Below are positions 35,703-45,021 of a DNA stretch of 64,000 nucleotides, one piece after another. The DNA lies in NCBI GenBank assembly GCA_933207985.1, contig OW240917.1, positions 111,572,522 to 111,636,521 on the forward strand. Reading direction: 5' to 3'. Positions within the stretch are counted from its first letter, which is position 1. Every line of letters begins with the position of its first letter. This stretch comes from Pelobates cultripes (lineage: Eukaryota > Chordata > Amphibia > Anura > Pelobatidae). The notes under the pieces were generated by a model, which was not told the origin of the DNA, did not search any database, and worked only from the letters and a program-made list of their open reading frames with translations. A program made the position numbers and the translations under genes.

Positions 35703-35989
35703 TAGTCTTAAATTAGAGGGGCAAAGGATTAAAAATAATATCAGAAAGTATTACTTTATTGAGAGGGTAGTGGATGCATGGAATAGCCTTCCAGCTGAAG
35801 TGGTAAAGGTTACCACAGTGAGAGAGTTTAAGCATGCATGGGATAGGCATAAGGCTATCCTAGACTTAATGTAAGGCCAGGGACTAATTAAAAGTATTTC
35901 GAAATATTGGGCAGACTAGATGGGCCGAATGGTTCTTATCTGCCGTCACATTCTATGTTTCTATCTTTATTGTTACTCTAGTGGTAAGG

Positions 35990-37420
35990 AATAATATGGC
36001 TTTTGGCAGCAATAGAACGGACTTTATAGAATATGGAAAAATTTTGCCTAATTGCATTATCAACCATTTGGGTATATCTGTGTTTAAATTATATGTAATG
36101 GTAGATGCCACATTAGTAGCAATATAATCATTTTTGAAGTTAGGAACTCCAACCCTTCAAGATTTTTGGACCTTTGTAGTGTTGTTAATTTAATTTAATT
36201 TTTTTATTTTGTTTCTGCATAAAAAAATGGCCACGATAGAATTAATTATGTTTAAATATTTAGATTACATTTTTATTGGAATTGTTCTAATTAGAAGTTT
36301 TAAAATAGTAATATTTTGTAAAGTTGCTAATCTACCCAACCAAGACAGTTTGAATTTACTCTATATTGAGTTACTCTTTTAATTCTAGTTATTTAAAAAA
36401 AAAAATGTGCATAGTTTATAGTAGTGCTTGTTAGATAAATCCTTTAATAAATTAATACCGAGAAAGGAGATATTCCATTCATAATTATATTTAAATTTTA
36501 AAGTTGACAGTTCAGATGTTGGTAAATGGAAGGGCATGGCTTGATTTTTATGCATATTTCATTTATAATAGGAAATTTTGCTAAATTGTACCAGGATTTT
36601 GTTAAGATGTTCCAATGAGGAGGTGGGTACTAATATTACATAATCTGCAAATAAGACAATTTTGTTTCTATCACCAATTTTAAATCCTTTAATCTCAGAC
36701 AATGATCTATGATCTCAGCCAGTGGCTCGATAGCTGAGGTCAAAGAAGACAAAAAGAAGTGGTAAAAGTGAATAACCTTGTCTAGTATCATTAGTTAAGC
36801 AAAGGCTATCTGAAATATATCCTGAAGGTGAAACTGTTGCCTATGGGCTACAATACAGTGCAAATACAGCATCAATGAATGCATCGTGTAAACTTGTTTT
36901 CATGAGAACGACTCTCATATAGGCCCAATGAATCCTAATAAACACGCCTGATAGAATGCAAAACAAATATGATATATCAGGTTTAAAAATCTCATAGTGC
37001 TCCTAAACAGACAATCTCCTATGGCAAAGCACATCTGATCAATGTCAATAACAAGAAGAACCAATGCAGACAATTTGTTTGCAAGTATTTTTGCATACAA
37101 TGCTGTGTTCAAATTCATTAAAGAAATGGGATGGAAATAAGGAAATTTATTGGATGTTTTACCAATCTTTGACAAAGTGATAATCTGGACACACAAAACC
37201 TTGTGTTGCCTCAAATCCATGGAGATATATAAATTAAATAATAGTGTCAAATGTGGGGCTACAATTTCAGAAAATGTTTTGTAATATAAAATAGTAAACC
37301 ATCTGTCCCTGGTTATTTTCCCACTGCTGTGCCTTTAATAATTTCAAACATTTCAACTTGTTATGAAATCTTTGAGAATGTCAGTTTTTTACTCTAGAAT
37401 TTATTTAATGTTAACACTAT
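35990..37420 (-). mobile_element. Decayed L1-type LINE ORF2 fragment
   Basis: The frame at 36915-37250 reads IITLSKIGKTSNKFPYFHPI then SLMNLNTALYAKILANKL, matching the L1 RT motif pattern ITLxKxGKDP...YRPISLLNxDxKIxAKxLAxRL. Downstream in LINE sense, 36600-36880, the sequence fits later RT segments with many breaks. Borders are approximate. Confidence 0.6.
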
Positions 37421-37642
37421 TAAGAAAATTATGTATGACAATTATGAGCCAGTTGATAGCTGGATTCTGTCTTGATCTTCTTTTAAGTTCTAGAGGGATT
37501 TGTAATATTACATATATTAATCAGATGAGTAATGTCACCTTTTTTGTTGATTAAAGATTCAGACTCCATAGATTTCGGTCTTACTTTAGCTGCTAACAAT
37601 GAGGAGGCTTTAGTTCTCTTAGAGTAAAACACGTTTCAACCT

Positions 37643-37723
37643 TTAACCCCTCTAAGGACCAAACTTCTGGAATAAAAGGGAATCATGACATGTCACACAT
37701 GTCATGTGTCCTTAAGGGGTTAA
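37643..37723. mobile_element. 73-bp TTAA-flanked palindromic MITE, copy 1
   Basis: TTAA on both sides of a core that starts CCCCTCTAAGGACCAAACTT and ends TGTGTCCTTAAGGGG. It is nearly identical to the copy at 44770-44849. Confidence 0.8.
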
Positions 37724-37849
37724 AGCTGTATGTTCTAGTTGTATCTCATTTATTTTCTTTCTAATTTCTGCAAACATGGCAAGACTAGTTGCTGCAGCAA
37801 CCAAGGAAAGTTAATGTAAGCAAAGCCCCAAGAATACTCACCCAAAAAT

Positions 37850-38305
37850 AAATAAGGAGCTAGGCAAACCTGTTTTTAATATTTCCAGATTATTTTCTTT
37901 CACTAATTGTACTAGAGAATTGGATAAAGGCAGTTGTGATTCCTATATTTAAAGGGTTCAAAATTATTTGTCTGGAAATTAGACCTGTGAGCTTAACTTC
38001 TATAGCTGGGAAAGTATTTGAAGGGTTATTAAGATATAATTTTCAGAATTTCATTGATAAGAACATTGTTAGTTCTGCATGGTGGTATAAAACATTGGTC
38101 ATGTCAAACTAATTTAACTGCATTCTATAAAAAAAGTAAATAGAAATATAGATCAGGGTGTTGCAGTGGATATTTACTTGGATTTTGCCAAGGCATTCAA
38201 TATGGTTCCACACAATAGGTAAATGTTCAAACTAAAAGAAATTGGTCTAGATACAAATTATTGTTCCATGGTAGAAAATTGGCTTAAAGATAGAGTACAC
38301 TTTTT
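37850..38305 (+). mobile_element. Degraded CR1-type LINE fragment
   Basis: Translated pieces such as TSIAGKVFEGLL, DQGVAVDIYLDFAKAFN-like and KEIGLDTN occur in CR1 RT order on the plus strand but with frame breaks. Both ends are truncated. Confidence 0.65.
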
Positions 38306-39411
38306 AAAGTCATAGATAAGACCAAAAATCCAGGTCCAAAGTCCGCAAAGTTTGTTGCTATAAAAGAAGTGTATGTTTTTTCTGACCGCTCTTAGTTGGT
38401 GGAAGCACGCCAATGCACAATACAGTAATGGAAATCCATAGCATTGCATAGGTCAGACTCAGGAGCTTATCTAAAATAGATTTCATTACAGTAACAAAGC
38501 TATTGAGAATGAAGGAAGTGGGCTATTTATTTTTTGGATTTCAAAATAATTTATATGCAAGAATTAACATGCTATTTAAATATATCTATAGATCCCACTC
38601 TGTATCTACTGATTGATTATAACATATTTTAATGGAGAATTAAGTTAGGATAGGAAATTATTAATAAACTCCACTGTGAAGTGTGAAATATGATAATATA
38701 TAACAGCATTCCTCTCTTGTATCTAGAATAAAGGGGCATGTGGGTCTACATCATAACTAACACTTTAAAATAATGGAAATTGAATGCATTTAAAACTTTA
38801 CAATAGTCAATTTACTATACTTTATGGTCAGTATCGAGTATGGATTCATTTTTTCTACTGAGCAGTTTATATTTGTGAACTAGATTAATGTGTATTTCTC
38901 AAACATACTAAGTGCTATAACCCTATTTTTAGATGGGCATTTTGAAATTGTTTAATTATTATGCACTACAGAAATGATCATGAGTGTTTTTTCAGATACT
39001 TTTTTTTGTTTTAAAGACAATTTTCTCTTCCAGGAAATAAAGCAAAATAAGGCACAATGAAGGCTTCTGGAAATTGCAGTTCTCATCAAAATTCCAATTA
39101 AACATATCAAATGTACACGACTGGCCTATAGTCTCAAAGTGGTCTGAGAATGCACTGTTTATTCAGCAAATATAATGTAACATCAGTGCAAGTGATAGAT
39201 TCTATGTTACACTACACTTATTGTCTATTATTTCTATATGTAATACTCCACAGAACTGCCAGTTATAGATAATGGTTTATAAATGGCTTATCAAATGTAT
39301 TTATTTTACATTTCTTAAACAGCAGCATTACAGATGAACTTTAAAATGCAACAAAAGTGCTTACTTTTATTGATAAATAAAGGTCAAAATACAGTTTTGT
39401 TAAAATAGAGC
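38306..39411. other. Gene-free intron sequence
   Basis: No recognisable coding or mobile sequence. Confidence 0.5.
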
Positions 39412-39413
39412 TA

Positions 39414-40463
39414 CAGTGAGGCAAAAAGTATTTGACCCCCTACTGATTTTTAACGTTTGCTCAGTGACAAATTAATGATCAGTCTATAATTTTAATGGTA
39501 AGTGTATTTTAACAGTAAGAGACAGAATAACAAAAAAAAAAAATTACCCAGAAAAACGAATGCCAAAAAAGTTATAAATTGATTTGTATGTCAATGAGTG
39601 AAATAAGAAAGCACATGTACAGGCCCGTCTGAAGTTTGCCATTGAACATCTGAATGATTCAGAGGAGAACTGGGTGAAAGTGTTGTGGTCAGATGAGACC
39701 AAAATTGAGCTCTTTGACATCAACTCAACTCACCGTGTTTGGAGGAGGAGGAATGCTGTTTATGACACCAAGAACACCATCTCCACCGTCAAACATGGAG
39801 GTTTTAACATTATACTTTGGGGGTGTTTTTTTCTAAGGGGACAGGTCAACTGCACCACAGCAAAGAGACAATGGACGGGTCTATGTACCATCAAATCTTG
39901 GGTGAGAAGCTGCTTCCCTCAGCCAGGGCATTGAAAATGGGTTGTGGATGGGTATTCCAGCATGACAATGAACCATAATACACAGCCAAGGCAACAAAGG
40001 AGTGGCTCAAGAAGAAGCTTATTAAGGTCCTGGAGTGGCCCAGCCAGTCTCCAGACCTTAATCCCATAGAAACTCTGTGGAGGGAGCTGAAGGTTTGAGT
40101 TGCCAACATCAGCCTCGGAACCTTAATGACTTGGAGAGGATCTGCAAAGAGGAGTGGGACAAAATCCCTCCTGAGATGTGTGCAAACGTGGTGGCCAACT
40201 CCAAGAAACATCTGACCTCTGTGATTGCCAACAAGGGTTTTACCAACAAGTACTTAGTCAAAGGGTCAAATACTTATTTCACTCATTGGCATGCAAATAA
40301 ATTTATAACTTTTTTGACGTGAGTTTTTCTGGATTAGTTTTTTTGTTATTCTGTCTCTCACTGTTAAAATACACCTACTGTTAAAATTATAGACTGATCA
40401 TTTCTTTATCAGTGGGCAAATGTTCAAAATCAGCAGGGCATCAAATACTATTTTCCCTCACTG
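39414..40463 (+). mobile_element. Internally deleted Tc1-like transposon (CAGTGAGG family)
   Basis: 1,050 bp between TA dinucleotides (39412-39413, 40464-40465), termini CAGTGAGGCAAAAAGTATTT and ATACTATTTTCCCTCACTG. The transposase N-terminus is gone and only the catalytic part remains. It is related to the 155-bp MITE at 8331-8485 and is a different family from the Tc1 at 34 kb. Confidence 0.92.
39620..40300 (+). pseudogene. Tc1 transposase remnant, catalytic part
   Basis: [20 protein letters not shown] carries the first catalytic Asp. QHDNEP (near 39960) carries the second, with an in-frame stop right after it. [20 protein letters not shown] carries the Glu exactly 34 positions after the second Asp, i.e. 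DD34E. A shift near 40090 leads into the C-terminal frame ([19 protein letters not shown]). The DNA-binding domains are missing, so it is inactive. Confidence 0.88.
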
Positions 40464-40465
40464 TA

Positions 40466-41579
40466 AAATGTTCTAACATATCAAACATGAAGAAACAGTG
40501 TGGAAAAAAACAGACTGGTTGTGTGGGAATGCTTTCTTCTTGTCAGGGAGGAAGGGGTGAGTGAGTCTTCATTGCCAAATCACTTTTTTTTCTGAGAAAA
40601 AGTGATTGTCCTTTTGTGGTGGTGGTCTACACAGTCACAAGTGTCAGCAGTCTTCAAGGCTAAGAAAAATATTTTTAGACTCTGAAGCCATGGCCTCAAG
40701 TCCAGTGCTACTAGACAGGCCTAAAATGTACTCTTCATTGCTAGCCTGGTAGGTCCATGGCACACTCACAAGGGCTCCTATAGTTATTAATCTATTGATA
40801 ACAATTATTCAGAATAGATTACTCGTGTGGGTGATAGTTTTATCCTTCATATATAAAAAGTTAATTAAAAATTGGAAAAAGGATATACTCCCATTTAGAC
40901 TTTTTATTTTACTTAAATATTCTTAATCAATTTGAAACCTCAATTCAATCCCTCTAGGAATTCAACATTAATTTCAAAGACCCATTCCATCCATGTAATG
41001 GCTAGTTTTTTTCTAGTTTTTTTTTTTTTTTTTTTTTTGTGTGTGTTTTTAAATCACCTCTTCTAGTGTCTTTAGGAACTTTTAATATTTCACAGAATTT
41101 TAAGCCACTAGCATATCTAGCATATACCTATTCAAAAAGTACACAAACTCTGACCCATAAAACCTCTACTAAAATTATGTTTCTGTAATTACATCTTTAA
41201 AATCTAGTAGTTCTTCCAGAAATACTAAAGGGCTCAAGGACACTCCAATAGATATATAACATCCTTTCTATCACATTTTATTAAAGTCTAAATTTTGAAA
41301 TCTGGCATAATTAGATTTTGAGCTAAACTGTGCGTTTTGTTACTTTTACCATGTTTTGCATGTAATGCTCCAAATCTGTAAATAATCCCTTTGCATTTGT
41401 TAAAATGGTTTTGGATTAAGATACTTGTTATAACATGTTGGAATATATATGATGTCAAATTATTTCATTTTCTGAAAATCTTAAAAATACTTGTTCGTAA
41501 AGTAATGCCATGGGTACATAATTCATTCTTGCACTATAGAATATTGCCATTTAATGTAATTTGTGTAGTGCATTTATGA
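40466..41579. other. Gene-free intron sequence with a poly-T run
   Basis: A T24 run at about 41015-41038 is followed by GTGTGTGTTT, possibly the tail of an unrecognised minus-strand retroposon. No exon seen. Confidence 0.5.
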
Positions 41580-41840
41580 ACTGGCCACTCGGTAGAGGTC
41601 GGAAGACCTTGTTGGTGGCAGCGTTAAAATAGCAATATTTATATTATTATGGTTAAGTATAAATGGTGTTAAGGGGGATTTGTATCATTATATCCAGTCT
41701 AGTGCAGACAAATAGTGAACTTTAACCCTTTCACCTCCACAACTAAGTAACGCACACTCTTGGAGTAAGGTGCGTTTGTGACAAATTGGTGGCAGCGGTG
41801 GAGGGGAGCAATACCTTGAAAGAGTCCTCAGATCCAGGTC
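41580..41840 (+). mobile_element. Possible LTR end with primer-binding-like sequence
   Basis: GCGTTTGTGACA followed by AATTGGTGGCAGCGGTGG (about 41772-41801) resembles an LTR end in CA followed by a tRNA primer-binding site of Ty3/gypsy elements. A second TTGGTGGCAGCG occurs at about 41613. No LTR partner or pol gene found nearby. Confidence 0.4.
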
Positions 41841-42520
41841 AGTATGAAATGAAAATTGATGACAAAAAAATAAAATATAGTGTGGTAATTTAATTATTGA
41901 TTGAAGAAAAAAAGGGGAATTGCATTTTCAGTGTATGGAGCTGATACCTCCAATTGATGGGCCTGGGTAACATCCCAACCTGAGGATTTGAACTTGGTAT
42001 CTTCATCCAATATGGGGTAGTGCAGGGGTATAAAAAGAAAACAGTGTGCACTTGAATATATTAACTCCATCCAATACATCTAAAATACTACACTATATTA
42101 GTGTCATTGTTTTTCTTTCCCCCACCTTTCTTCCTAATTATTTCCCCATTTTCTCTCTCCACTTTCCCCTTTCTTTCTCTATTTTCCCCTCTTCTAATTC
42201 TCGGATTCTTTTGGTTGGGGTAATACTTATCTCTTTTATTATATCCCTCTCCACTTTGTTCTTGCCTAAAAAAAACATTGTCTCATTTTTTTATAACGAT
42301 TATGTACAGCTCTTTGCTGGGATATAGATTTTTCCATTTTCTTTATAGGAACTTTCTTTTGTCATATTCATGTTTTCCCCTTTTATTATTAACTGCAATC
42401 TAATTATTTACTTGTTAAGTACTTTCCTTTATACATGTTGTTTAGGGCATTTCAAAAATGTTTTTTTTTTTGTTTCTTTATCTCACTCCCCATGCTTTCT
42501 CTTTTATTCCTTACATCAGT
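41841..42520. other. Gene-free, pyrimidine-rich intron sequence
   Basis: Long T/C-rich stretches (42100-42500) generate open frames at 42046-42648 that are compositional. Nothing else recognised. Confidence 0.5.
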
Positions 42521-42524
42521 TCTA

Positions 42525-43153
42525 TTTTTGTTTTTTTATATATATAAATCTTTATTTTCATTTTTTTCTTTTTAAAATTCATTCAGATACAGATACAGCT
42601 TTCAACTGTAGTTTTAACACTGTAAAAAGTTACTTAACAGTAAAATAGTACATATGAATAACAGTAAAACCGTGCTTCAAATATACATCTACCAGTTTTC
42701 TGCTGTGTCAACAGCCGTACAAACATACCATACATACAATTCATCTTATCCATATCACATTTTCACTACTACCTATTGGCTATCTATAGGGGGGCAGGGG
42801 GGTTTGAGTTTTTATAATTAATATATCTAACCCAGGGGACCCAAACTTCATTATACTTTTCTCTAGATATCTTGTTTAGGGCTATCCCAGCTTCCATGCT
42901 ACGTTGGTAATCTATCTGTGTACAAATATCGTGCCAATTTAACACACCCATTTTTCTCCATTTTCTAGCCATAACTATTTTTATTGCCATACAAATGTGG
43001 ATCATAAGAATTTTTAGTTTTATATTGCTTTTTGGCAGATCTAAATGAAACAAAAACATTTGAGGCGTAATCACAGTCTGAGTCTCAAACACAAAATCCA
43101 TCAATTCCGCTAAAATTAATTTCATAGGTTTCAACTCCTCACAGTCCCACCAG
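42525..43153 (-). mobile_element. L1-type LINE 3' end
   Basis: The 3' tail is at the T/A-rich stretch near 42530-42570. ORF2 C-terminus lies at 42784-43150 on the minus strand. The element is 5'-truncated exactly at an inverted repeat (43144-43224). Confidence 0.8.
42784..43134 (-). pseudogene. L1 ORF2 C-terminal fragment
   Basis: Before the first Met the frame includes LPWWDCEELKP, the WWxC element of the L1 ORF2 cysteine region. It then reads ITPQMFLFHLDLPKSNIKLK, IHICMAIKIVMARKWRK and WVPWVRYINY, the canonical end of L1/Tx1-type ORF2. Only about 120 codons remain of a protein normally above 1,200. Confidence 0.8.
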
Positions 43154-43224
43154 GGAAGAATTTATCCAAAAATAGAACTGACTGACTGGTGGGACATCAG
43201 TTCTATTTTTGGATAAATTCTTCC
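43144..43224. repeat. Interleaved inverted repeats at an L1 5' truncation
   Basis: Perfect 28-nt arms, 43154-43181 (GGAAGAATTTATCCAAAAAT...) and 43197-43224 (its inverse), surround 15 nt. In addition GTCCCACCAG (43144-43153) is inverted at 43186-43195 between those arms, so the two pairs are interleaved, not nested. Confidence 0.9.
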
Positions 43225-43804
43225 CCTTATTTTTATGTGTCATGTTTATTTAAAAAATTATTACTACTAATAAATTGTTTCCTAGGTCTTATATTTCTAG
43301 AAGAATAATCCTCTAAATCACATTTAAAAAAATTAAACAACATTGAATCTTTAATTATTGTGATAAAAAAATAGATATCTGATTATCTAAATTATGTAAT
43401 TTTTGCTATCTCTACTCTATAATTATGCCCATCAGATGTACAGAAAAATACTCCAAAGTCTTGTTCCATATCTTCATAAATGTTGTATTGTCCTGATCAA
43501 ATGTGGGTAGCTTATGAAAATGTTAACAAATTGGCAGGAATTGTTTAACACCTTGGAATGTTACACTTATGAAATAAGCGTGACTAGTCTTAATATCGGT
43601 GCCTCTTTGGAGAGACTGTCAGATGGCACTGACGTACGTAACGCTAACTTATTTAAGCGTCCATCGTCAGTGCCTCAGGGCACAATTAATGTGTTAAAAC
43701 CCTTGCATGCGAATTTCACCCTCCTTCCCTCTCCTAGGATCCTTCACTGTGACTTCGAGTGCCTCTTCGTCGTAAACCCCCTTAATACTTTCTTACTACT
43801 TACC
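43225..43804. other. Gene-free intron sequence
   Basis: Possible inverted 5' part of the L1 or older repeat; no protein recognised. The frame at 43514-43828 is unrecognised. Confidence 0.45.
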
Positions 43805-44416
43805 TGTCACGTATTCATCCACACATAAAAATGTCATTAATGGCATCTACTGTCCTGACAGGAAAAGTTGTGCCGAACAACATTACTGCCCTGACAGGAA
43901 AAGTTGTGCCGAACAACATTACCATCCCGACAGGAAAAGTTGTGCTGAGCAGCAATCATGCACATGGAAACCTGGTAATTACTTTTGGGGTCAAAGGCCG
44001 GTCATGGCCAATCAAATCCACAGGAGGGTTTGTACTGAGCAGCAATCATGCATATGGAAACCTGGTAATTGCTTTTAGGGTCAAAGGCCAGTTACAGCCA
44101 ATCGGATACACAGGAGGGGTATTTAAACACTCATTGCCCTGTCGTGGGTTCATCTTGATGGTAAACCTAGAGTGGGTTCCTGATCTTGATATTCTGGTAT
44201 TTGACTTTGGCTTCGTTCTGACTTCCCTGAATTCTGGTATCCTTGACTTCTGGCTTTCCCTCATCATTGTGTCTGATTCTGTGTTCCTGACCTCGGCTAG
44301 TATTTTGACTATTCTTGGATACGTTTAGTTCGGCCATTCTAAGGTCAGGTTATACGTTATTCTTAGTCCTAGGTGTGACACAGTTCTGCATGCTGGATCA
44401 ACTTGTATTCCTGACA
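43805..44416 (+). mobile_element. LTR-like element (solo LTR), TGTCACGTATTC family
   Basis: It begins TGTCACGTATTCATCCACAC and ends TATTCCTGACA (TG...CA). Flanks TTACC and TTATC agree at 4 of 5 bases. It contains three ~31-bp repeats around GACAGGAAAAGTTGTGC (43850-43955) and two ~90-bp repeats around CATGGAAACCTGGTAATT, and a TATA-like GGTATTTAAACACTC at about 44117. The open frame of 165 codons across it is not recognised as protein. Confidence 0.7.
44117..44129 (+). promoter_or_regulatory. Possible LTR TATA box
   Basis: GGTATTTAAACAC sits after the GC-rich repeat blocks in the LTR-like element, about 300 bp before its end, as expected for a U3 promoter. The degraded copy at 427-955 has the matching GGTTTAAATACCC in inverse orientation near 670. 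Confidence 0.4.
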
Positions 44417-44426
44417 TTATCTGATT

Positions 44427-44690
44427 GATCTACTGTTGCAGATCTCGAACCAGATTTACCTTCTGCCTAACGGATTACCCTTAATTCCTGCTGGATCTAC
44501 TGTTGTCAACTTTGGACCGGATTTACTTTCTGCCTAACGGATTACCCTTGATTTCTGCTGGATCTACTGTTGCCGACTTTGGACCAGATATACCTTCTGC
44601 CTAATGGATTACCCTTTATTTCAGCTGGATCTACTGTTGCTGACTTATTGCCAAAACGGATTACCTCTTATCTCTGCTGGAACTCTTGCT
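44427..44690 (+). repeat. ~65-bp minisatellite, about four units
   Basis: Units contain GCTGGATCTACTGTTG, then GACCAGAT(T/A)(T/A)ACCTTCTGCC, then GGATTACCCTT. Four copies with point differences immediately follow the LTR-like element. Confidence 0.85.
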
Positions 44691-44769
44691 GCCAACTAGG
44701 AACTGGAAAAGACCTCCCTCTCATTGGAAAATCCTTTGGTATTCATCCAGATTGCCTTTCTGAATTTCA

Positions 44770-44849
44770 TTAACCCCTTAAGGACCAAACTTCTGGAATA
44801 AAAGGGAATCATGACATGTCACACATGTCATGTGTCCTTAAGGGGTTAA
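44770..44849. mobile_element. 72-bp TTAA-flanked palindromic MITE, copy 2
   Basis: TTAA at both ends, core beginning CCCCTTAAGGACCAAACTTC and ending CATGTGTCCTTAAGGGG. The same element is at 37643-37723. The inner GACATGTCACACATGTC is itself a near-palindrome. Confidence 0.85.
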
Positions 44850-44978
44850 GAGGGTGAGTGGACTTCATTTTTTCTATTTGTTTGACTCTTGTAAATTTAA
44901 TTCACTACAGAGACTCTGGAGGCAGTTTCAGCAGTAAGTATTGCAGTTAGCATGTACATCTCCCATGTTGAAATTAGC

Positions 44979-45021
44979 GTAGGACCCACTGATATTGAAG
45001 TACTGTGACATAGTGGTGGGC
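44979..45021 (+). repeat. 43-bp motif shared with 62557-62599
   Basis: TAGGACCCACTGATATTGAA then TAGTGGTGGGC here corresponds to TAGGACCCACTGTAATTGGA then CAGTGGTGGGC at 62.56 kb. It is probably an internal segment of an LTR retroelement family. Confidence 0.6.

Larger units (their letters stand above)
32188..35965 (+). mobile_element. CR1-type LINE, interrupted by a Tc1 transposon
   Basis: RT phrases occur in order on the plus strand with many frame breaks: GPDVIHPKLLKELSGVLAKP (~32860), LTSELGKVMETLL (~33040), AYLDFSKAFD (~33210), FADDTKI (~33470), then the frame at 33545-33976. The 3' end (GGGCAGACTAGATGGGCCGA, CATTCTATGTTTCT) is at about 35965. The Tc1 at 34067-35702 splits the C-terminal coding region, which resumes at 35703. 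It is antisense to the NDST gene. Confidence 0.85.

Noticed and set aside
42046..42648. Phe/Ser/Leu-rich open frames resembling membrane proteins
   Set aside because: They arise from long T/C tracts; there are no splice signals with coding support and no known family.
43850..43955. Regular ~31-bp repeats as a CRISPR-like array
   Set aside because: The units are head-to-tail without unique spacers and sit in a eukaryotic LTR-like element.
43831..44328. 165-codon open frame in the LTR-like element
   Set aside because: Its repetitive sequence follows the tandem DNA repeats, and the related copies are not open in the same frame.
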